Assembly: GCA_910575615.1 (NCBI GenBank)
Contig: CAJTEX010000003.1
Span: 62,001-126,000, forward strand
Source of the DNA: Bacteroidales bacterium
GTDB lineage: Bacteria > Bacteroidota > Bacteroidia > Bacteroidales > Muribaculaceae
Direction: 5' to 3'
Length of the DNA: 64,000 bases
The notes under the pieces are model-generated. The model did not search any database, was not told the DNA's origin, and was given only the letters and a program-made list of their open reading frames with translations. A program made the translations under genes and the position numbers. Positions 59,364-64,000 of the stretch are shown one piece after another. Position 1 is the first letter of the stretch. Every line of letters starts with the position of its first letter.

Positions 59364-60800
59364 TCACTGGAAGCTGTCGTCGGCTCCCCATACTCCCGAC
59401 AGACGGTCTTTTAGGATTCCGAAAATCGATGAACGGCGGCCGCCGCCGCGGTTTTCGTCATCATCGTCGTCGTCATCGGATTTTTTCTTTCGTTTGCCGG
59501 ATTTCTCCTTCTTTCTCGAGGGGCTGGGGTCGTCATCATCGTCGTCGTAGCCGCGTCCGATGCGTGAGCCTTCCTCGCCGTCATCCTCGCCATCCTCGGC
59601 GTAGATGTCCTCGTAAGAGCCGTTGCCACGGCGGGCGGGATGCTCATCCTCGGCTGGGGGGAACTCGATGCATTCTGCCTCGGGAAGCTTTGACGCGGCC
59701 AGCAGCAGCGAGATCACGTCGAGATTGTCGGCGGGATGGATGGCACCGTCTGAGATGCGCACCGGGCCTTGCACTGAGCCCATCCTGACCTTCATCTTCC
59801 CCTGCTTGCCCAGCAGGTCGTTGAATCCGCGCAAGCGCGAGCCTCCGCCGACAATCACTATGCCGCCGGGGAGGTCGGCAGCTTTCAGACCTGCGTATTC
59901 GATCTGGGCGAGGATGTTCTGTATGATTTCTGCGGCGCGGGCGTGGACATAGTTGTTGACCTCTGTGTAGTCTATGCCGTCGGCCCCCGGGCGGCGTATC
60001 CCCTCGGGGGGCATCGCGTTGCCCGAATTGCGCTTGATTTCGTCGGCGCGTTCCTCGATGTAGTTGAGCGATGTCAGGTCGATGGTGATGTTGCGTGAGC
60101 CCATCGGGAGGGTCACGAGGTAGACCGGAGCGCCGTTTTTGTATATCGCCACGGTGGTGGTCTCTGCCCCGAAGTCGACGAAGAGACATCCCAGGCGGCG
60201 TTCGTCATCGGTCAGCGCCATGGCCGCCTCTGCCAGCGGGCGGACAATGTAGCCGTTGATGTCGAATCCGAGACGCTCGGCGAGCACGCGGCGGAGCATG
60301 CGTTTTATCTGGGGCATGCAGCTCACGGCTGCCATACGCGCGCCAAGCTGCTGGCCGTATGAGCCGACGGGGTTGTTTTGCGCCTTGTTGTCGACGGCGA
60401 ACCGCACCGGGACCACGTCCACGACGTCGCGCGACGTGTCGACCATCGTCTCGGCCTTGGCCTTGAGGTCGGCCACGAGCTGGGCGGTGATTTCCATCTC
60501 CGCCGGCAGGGTGGTCGACACCTCCACTATCTTGCTTGAAAGCGATTTGCCTCCGAGGCCGACATACACCCCGGTGATGGTGGCGTCTTTGAGGCGGGGA
60601 TACGCCTCAAGGCGTTCGCAGACGCGGCTGATGGCATTGCTGACATCGACATTCTGTATGCAGCCGTAGCGGACCGAGTCGATGAGTTTCTCCTCTTCGG
60701 CGGCGATGACATCTACCATCCCCGCTTCGTCGGCCATTGCGACGGCCCCTCGTATCTTGGAACTGCCTATTTCGATGGCAACTATATATCTTTCTGGCAT
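59364..60800 (-). CDS. ftsA: Cell division protein FtsA with charged linker
   Basis: FtsA is the actin-like membrane tether for FtsZ. The 478-residue product has VAIEIGSSKIRGAVAMA, LGCLFVDFGAETTTVAIYKN, the 1C domain, and GIVIVGGGSRLRGFNDLL. From about residue 382 to 455 there is a highly charged linker with runs of six to seven Asp and clusters of Lys/Arg, then an amphipathic helix SSIFGILKDRLSGVW that should bind the membrane. The linker is much more extreme than in model FtsA proteins. It lies 49 bases before ftsZ. Confidence 0.95.
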   Translation of the reverse strand: MPERYIVAIEIGSSKIRGAVAMADEAGMVDVIAAEEEKLIDSVRYGCIQNVDVSNAISRVCERLEAYPRLKDATITGVYVGLGGKSLSSKIVEVSTTLPAEMEITAQLVADLKAKAETMVDTSRDVVDVVPVRFAVDNKAQNNPVGSYGQQLGARMAAVSCMPQIKRMLRRVLAERLGFDINGYIVRPLAEAAMALTDDERRLGCLFVDFGAETTTVAIYKNGAPVYLVTLPMGSRNITIDLTSLNYIEERADEIKRNSGNAMPPEGIRRPGADGIDYTEVNNYVHARAAEIIQNILAQIEYAGLKAADLPGGIVIVGGGSRLRGFNDLLGKQGKMKVRMGSVQGPVRISDGAIHPADNLDVISLLLAASKLPEAECIEFPPAEDEHPARRGNGSYEDIYAEDGEDDGEEGSRIGRGYDDDDDDPSPSRKKEKSGKRKKKSDDDDDDDENRGGGRRSSIFGILKDRLSGVWGADDSFQ

Positions 60801-60864
60801 TTATGGTTGGAGTTTAGCGTTTGAAGTTGTGAGTCATGTTAAGGCGCGGAGAGTGAGATGGGTT

Positions 60865-61722
60865 TCAGTGGCTGACGGCAGTGGTGTCGGAGTCGGTGGC
60901 CACGAGCATGGAGTTGATGTCCTCCTCCTCTATGTCCCCCTCCTGGTCGAAACGTATCGCCGGTTCGGGTATCGACTTCGCCCTGCGTGTCGCGACCACC
61001 TGGCCGGCCCATTTGACGGATATAGTGTCGTAGTATTCCCAGCCTTTGATGGGCATCACCTTGCGGTACATCGTCATCACTCTTGTGAGCTTGTCGGGGA
61101 TGTCGGATGTGTCGCCGAGGTTGACGACATGGCCGCGAATGAGTGGCACCAGTATTATGTCGCGGGTATGGGGGTCGACCATCACCTGGCTGGTGATGGC
61201 GTTCCACTGCGGGTCGGAGTGGAGGCACTCTACCAGCGGAATCAGCGAGGCCGGGGAGTGGATGCTGTCGAAGTTGCCCGAAATCACGGGCACATCGATG
61301 TGGTATCGGGCGTTGGCCGTCAGCCTCTTGCCGTCGCGGTTGATGTAGTAGGAGTTGCCTTTGAAGTCGAAGACCCTCGCCATCGGTATCATCGGCATCA
61401 GGGTGAGCCTGATGGTGTTGTCGGGCATCCTCTCCACCATCGCGCTCTCGATGTTGACCACTCCAGAGAGGCGGTCTTCGATTTTCTGGAGGTTGATTGA
61501 CGAGGCAGGGCGGTCGGTGTCGTCGAGCGACCACTCTTTGAGCAGGCGACGGACCTCGGCCTGGGTGACGAAATCGCGTGAGCCGTCATCCTGGAGTATG
61601 CGGATGTCGAACCCGCGGCATTTGTCGCGGGCCGATTGCTGGTTGGCCATCACCACCGCCACGCCGATGTAGGCGACAAGCAGCAGGGCCATCAGGCAAC
61701 GTATGACACCTTTTTTCGTCAT
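60865..61722 (-). CDS. ftsQ: Cell division protein FtsQ
   Basis: FtsQ links the cytoplasmic ring to wall synthesis. The 285-residue product has a short cytoplasmic start, one membrane segment (CLMALLLVAYIGVAVVMANQ), a POTRA-like domain (FVTQAEVRRLLKEWSL, LQKIEDRLSGVVNIESAMVE) and the beta domain with VFDFKGNSYYINRDGKRL. Its place between murC and ftsA is the usual one. The C-terminal tail is acidic. Confidence 0.9.
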   Translation of the reverse strand: MTKKGVIRCLMALLLVAYIGVAVVMANQQSARDKCRGFDIRILQDDGSRDFVTQAEVRRLLKEWSLDDTDRPASSINLQKIEDRLSGVVNIESAMVERMPDNTIRLTLMPMIPMARVFDFKGNSYYINRDGKRLTANARYHIDVPVISGNFDSIHSPASLIPLVECLHSDPQWNAITSQVMVDPHTRDIILVPLIRGHVVNLGDTSDIPDKLTRVMTMYRKVMPIKGWEYYDTISVKWAGQVVATRRAKSIPEPAIRFDQEGDIEEEDINSMLVATDSDTTAVSH

Positions 61723-61746
61723 CTTACTTAAGGGCTGTCTGAGGGG

Positions 61747-63108
61747 TTACTTCCTGAGCTGTTCGACAAGCTTGGGCACCTCGGCGCCGATGTCGCCTGC
61801 CCCGGCTGTCAACAGGATGTCAAAGTTACGGTTTTTTATCGTCGGAATCAAGTCCTTCAGGGGAATAAGTGTCTTTTTTTCGACGTTCATCTTGTCAAAA
61901 ATGATTTGAGAGGTCACTCCAGGGATGGGTTCCTCACGGGCCGGGTATATGTCGAGCAGCACTACCTCGTCGGCCAGCGAGAGGGCCTCGGCGAAACCAG
62001 GCGCGAAGTCGCGGGTGCGGGTGTAGAGGTGGGGCTGGAATGCGACGGTCAGCTTGCGGTAGGGATAGAGGGCCTTGATGGATGAAATCGAGGCCTTCAG
62101 CTCGTCGGGATGGTGGGCGTAGTCGTCGATTACGATGCGTTCGCCGTCGTCGAGTACTTTCTGGAACCTGCGCTCTGCCCCAAGGAATGAGCCGATGGCC
62201 TCGCGGGCCTTGGCAGCGTCGAATGTGCCGGTCAGCCAGCATGCGGCCAGCGCTGCCACGGCGTTATCGATGTTGATTTCCACCGGCACACCGAGGGAGA
62301 TGTTGCGGACTGTGCCCTCGGGATGCACGAAGTCGAATGAAATCACTCCGTGGCCCTGGCGGATGTATGAGGCGTGGAAGTCACCCTCGTCGCGGGAGTA
62401 GGTGTAGACCCTGACCCCTTGCTGTGGCCGGGGGGTGAGCTTCATGTCGGTGTGGAGCAGCAGGGCCCCGCCGGGAGTGACAAGTTCGGTGAAGCGGGCG
62501 AATCCCTCGAGGTATTCCTCCTCGCTGCCGTATATGTCGAGATGGTCGGGGTCGGTGGAGGTGACCACGGCAATGTAGGGGGTGAGCTGATGGAATGATC
62601 GGTCAAACTCATCGGCCTCCACGACAGAGAATGGGCTGGTGGGCGAGAGCAGGAAGTTTGAGCCATAGTTGCGGGCCACACCGCCGAGGAAGGCGTTGCT
62701 GCCTGTCCCCTGGGTCTGGAGTATGTGGGCGGCCATTGTCGAGGTGGTAGTCTTGCCGTGGGTGCCGGCGAAACACAGCGATTTCGACGCGCGGGTGATC
62801 ATGCCGAGAACGACGGCGCGTTTCACAACCTCGAAGCCATTGGCACGGAACCATGACAGGATATTGTTGTCGTCATGTATCGCCGGGGTGTACACCACCA
62901 GGGTGTCTGCCGGGTCGCGGAAAGCGTCGGGGATGGTGGCAACATCGTCAGTGAAGGTGATTTCCACCCCCTCCTTCTCCAGAGCGTCGGTCAGCTCGGA
63001 GGGTGTGCGGTCATATCCGGCCACTTTTCGGCCTTTTGACAGGAAATATCTTTCGAGGGCGGCCATTCCTATGCCCCCTGCGCCTACGAAATAGATGTTG
63101 GCTTTCAT
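61747..63108 (-). CDS. murC: UDP-N-acetylmuramate-L-alanine ligase
   Basis: MurC adds L-Ala to UDP-MurNAc with ATP, the first step of the peptide stem. The 453-residue protein shows YFVGAGGIGMAALERYFLSK, the ATP loop CFAGTHGKTTTSTMAAHIL, VVEADEFDRSFHQLTP, VTSTDPDHLDIYG and the C-terminal VIDDYAHHPDELKASISSIK. It follows murG by 11 bases and precedes ftsQ by 24. Confidence 0.96.
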   Translation of the reverse strand: MKANIYFVGAGGIGMAALERYFLSKGRKVAGYDRTPSELTDALEKEGVEITFTDDVATIPDAFRDPADTLVVYTPAIHDDNNILSWFRANGFEVVKRAVVLGMITRASKSLCFAGTHGKTTTSTMAAHILQTQGTGSNAFLGGVARNYGSNFLLSPTSPFSVVEADEFDRSFHQLTPYIAVVTSTDPDHLDIYGSEEEYLEGFARFTELVTPGGALLLHTDMKLTPRPQQGVRVYTYSRDEGDFHASYIRQGHGVISFDFVHPEGTVRNISLGVPVEINIDNAVAALAACWLTGTFDAAKAREAIGSFLGAERRFQKVLDDGERIVIDDYAHHPDELKASISSIKALYPYRKLTVAFQPHLYTRTRDFAPGFAEALSLADEVVLLDIYPAREEPIPGVTSQIIFDKMNVEKKTLIPLKDLIPTIKNRNFDILLTAGAGDIGAEVPKLVEQLRK

Positions 63109-63119
63109 TGCAAGAATTT

Positions 63120-64000
63120 TTAGCGGTTGATGATATGGAGCAGACGGTCCACGATTTTCTCATCGGCGGCTGGGAGGGCCATCTTGCGGGCGTTCTCCGA
63201 AATCGCGCGCCTGCGTGACTCGTCTTTCAACAAACACAATACGGTACGGGAAAGTTCATCGCGGCAGTCCTTGTCGAGAATCATCACTGCCGCGTCGCGC
63301 GCGGCGAGGGCCTCGGCGTTTTTGCGCTGGTGGTCTTCGGCGACGTTGGGGGAGGGGACAAGCACCGATGGCACCCCGGTGAGCTGTATCTCGCTGATGG
63401 TGGAGGCTCCGGCGCGGGAGACGATGATGTCGGCCCCCCGATAGACCAGGTCCATGCGGCTCACGAATGGCATCGCCTGGAATCTCTCGCTGCCCCATTT
63501 CTCCATGAGCGGCGCGGCGAATGCCCGGCAGTCGTCGGCATACAGCTTGCCGGTCTGCCACAGTACAGACGCTCCAGACTCGAGGATGGGCTTGACGGCG
63601 AGAAACATGGCCTCGTTGATGGTGCGCGCGCCCAGGCTGCCGCCGACCACCACCACCAGGGGGCGCGACGGGTCGAAGCCGAGGGCCTTGCGGGCTTCGT
63701 CGGCCGGCGTTGAGGCTGTGGCTATCTCGTGGCGCACTGGGTTGCCCGTCTTTGTGATGGCTTCGGCGGGGAAAAACCGCTCCATGCCGTCATAGGCCAC
63801 GCAGATGGCTTTGGCTTTCTTGGCGAGGAGCTTGTTGGTCACCCCGGCATATGAGTTCTGCTCCTGCAGCAGGGTGGGGATGCCCCTCTTCTGGGCCTCT
63901 TTCAGCATAGGCCCGGAGGCATAACCTCCGACACCCACACACGCGTCGGGGGCGAAATCTTTCAGCACCTTGCGGGCCAGGCGCATGCTCTTCCACAACT
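63120..64000 (-). CDS. murG: MurG glycosyltransferase, 5' end outside the window
   Basis: MurG transfers GlcNAc from UDP-GlcNAc to lipid I, making lipid II. About 293 codons are visible; the N-terminal part (roughly 70-80 residues) lies beyond the window edge, so the gene is partial here, not broken. Visible motifs are CVGVGGYASGPMLKEAQKR, TLLQEQNSYAGVTNKLLAKK, VVVGGSLGARTINEA, ADIIVSRAGASTISEIQLTG and PSVLVPSPNVAEDHQRKNAE. These match the family in order. Confidence 0.94.
   Translation of the reverse strand, partial: LWKSMRLARKVLKDFAPDACVGVGGYASGPMLKEAQKRGIPTLLQEQNSYAGVTNKLLAKKAKAICVAYDGMERFFPAEAITKTGNPVRHEIATASTPADEARKALGFDPSRPLVVVVGGSLGARTINEAMFLAVKPILESGASVLWQTGKLYADDCRAFAAPLMEKWGSERFQAMPFVSRMDLVYRGADIIVSRAGASTISEIQLTGVPSVLVPSPNVAEDHQRKNAEALAARDAAVMILDKDCRDELSRTVLCLLKDESRRRAISENARKMALPAADEKIVDRLLHIINR

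Noticed and set aside
58931-59788. A 285-codon plus-strand frame across ftsZ and ftsA.
   Set aside because: It runs across the junction of two well-supported minus-strand genes and has low-complexity His/Arg composition.
1-64000. CRISPR arrays, rRNA genes, insertion sequences, integrases or phage genes.
   Set aside because: I looked for regular spaced repeats, transposase motifs and integrase motifs and found none; the only mobile-like unit is the restriction-modification pair, which has no visible ends.

Overview
The window is gene-dense, GC-rich DNA from a member of the Bacteroidota, most likely the order Bacteroidales. The evidence is: -33 TTTG / -7 TAnnTTTG promoters with almost no Shine-Dalgarno sequences, lipoproteins with acidic residues after the lipidated cysteine, C-terminal type IX secretion (T9SS) sorting tails, a fused KorA-type 2-oxoacid:ferredoxin oxidoreductase, a frdCAB fumarate reductase operon, a viroplasmin-type RNase H, a BspA-like leucine-rich-repeat surface protein and a C10 (streptopain-type) protease. 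The high GC points to a Muribaculaceae- or Rikenellaceae-like genome rather than Bacteroides proper; the family cannot be fixed by reading alone.

Layout. 1-800: a tRNA-Arg(CCU) and a small surface lipoprotein. 820-4,877 (minus): manC, a membrane polyferredoxin, thyA, folA. 5,033-5,842 (plus): a TPR protein. 5,852-12,364 (minus): korA-korB, a small membrane protein, mscL, aroK, a degenerate alanine-dehydrogenase homologue and rnhA. 12,562-16,488 (plus): polyprenyl diphosphate synthase, a DUF3298-like lipoprotein and two glycosyltransferases. 16,580-21,171 (minus): rlmN, two DUF1573 proteins, a WYL regulator, pdxA. 21,469-26,525 (minus): a 66-residue lipoprotein, then trmB-mrp-aroQ-methyltransferase-HAD phosphatase-ribF. 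26,793-28,808 (plus): a sugar-phosphate transferase and UDP-glucose dehydrogenase. 29,017-31,484 (minus): three FKBP prolyl isomerases in a row. 31,720-33,722 (minus): an AT-richer two-gene type II restriction-modification island. 33,888-38,695 (plus): pyrH, frr, a radical SAM protein, an LD-carboxypeptidase, a glycosyltransferase, a DUF4286 protein and ruvC. 38,779-46,745 (minus): a lipoprotein; an Lrp-glycosyltransferase-epimerase-membrane protein-sirtuin cluster; and a lipoprotein-rnz-thioredoxin-like-lpxB cluster. 46,887-49,379 (minus): the C10 protease. 49,698-53,524 (plus): frdCAB. 53,953-57,721 (plus): the BspA-like T9SS protein. 57,866 to the end (minus): the cell-division cluster murG(partial)-murC-ftsQ-ftsA-ftsZ.

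How the parts fit. Most of the window is housekeeping: nucleotide and cofactor synthesis (folA, thyA, pyrH, ribF, pdxA, aroK, aroQ), translation (frr, trmB, rlmN, tRNA), envelope building (lpxB, murC/murG, manC, ugd, glycosyltransferases, polyprenyl synthase) and anaerobic energy metabolism (korAB feeding ferredoxin, a polyferredoxin, fumarate reductase). Accessory traits are the restriction-modification island, the T9SS cargo proteins and several small lipoproteins.

Most unusual observations: a fumarate reductase cytochrome b subunit ending in a roughly 60-residue array of cysteines spaced almost exactly every five residues; a 17-bp inverted repeat that encloses a glycosyltransferase start codon; an alanine-dehydrogenase homologue that has lost its catalytic Lys/His and the glycines of its nucleotide loop; an FtsA with a poly-Asp/poly-Lys linker; and a helically phased 10-bp tandem repeat upstream of the BspA-like gene. 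No CRISPR array, rRNA, phage or insertion sequence was seen.
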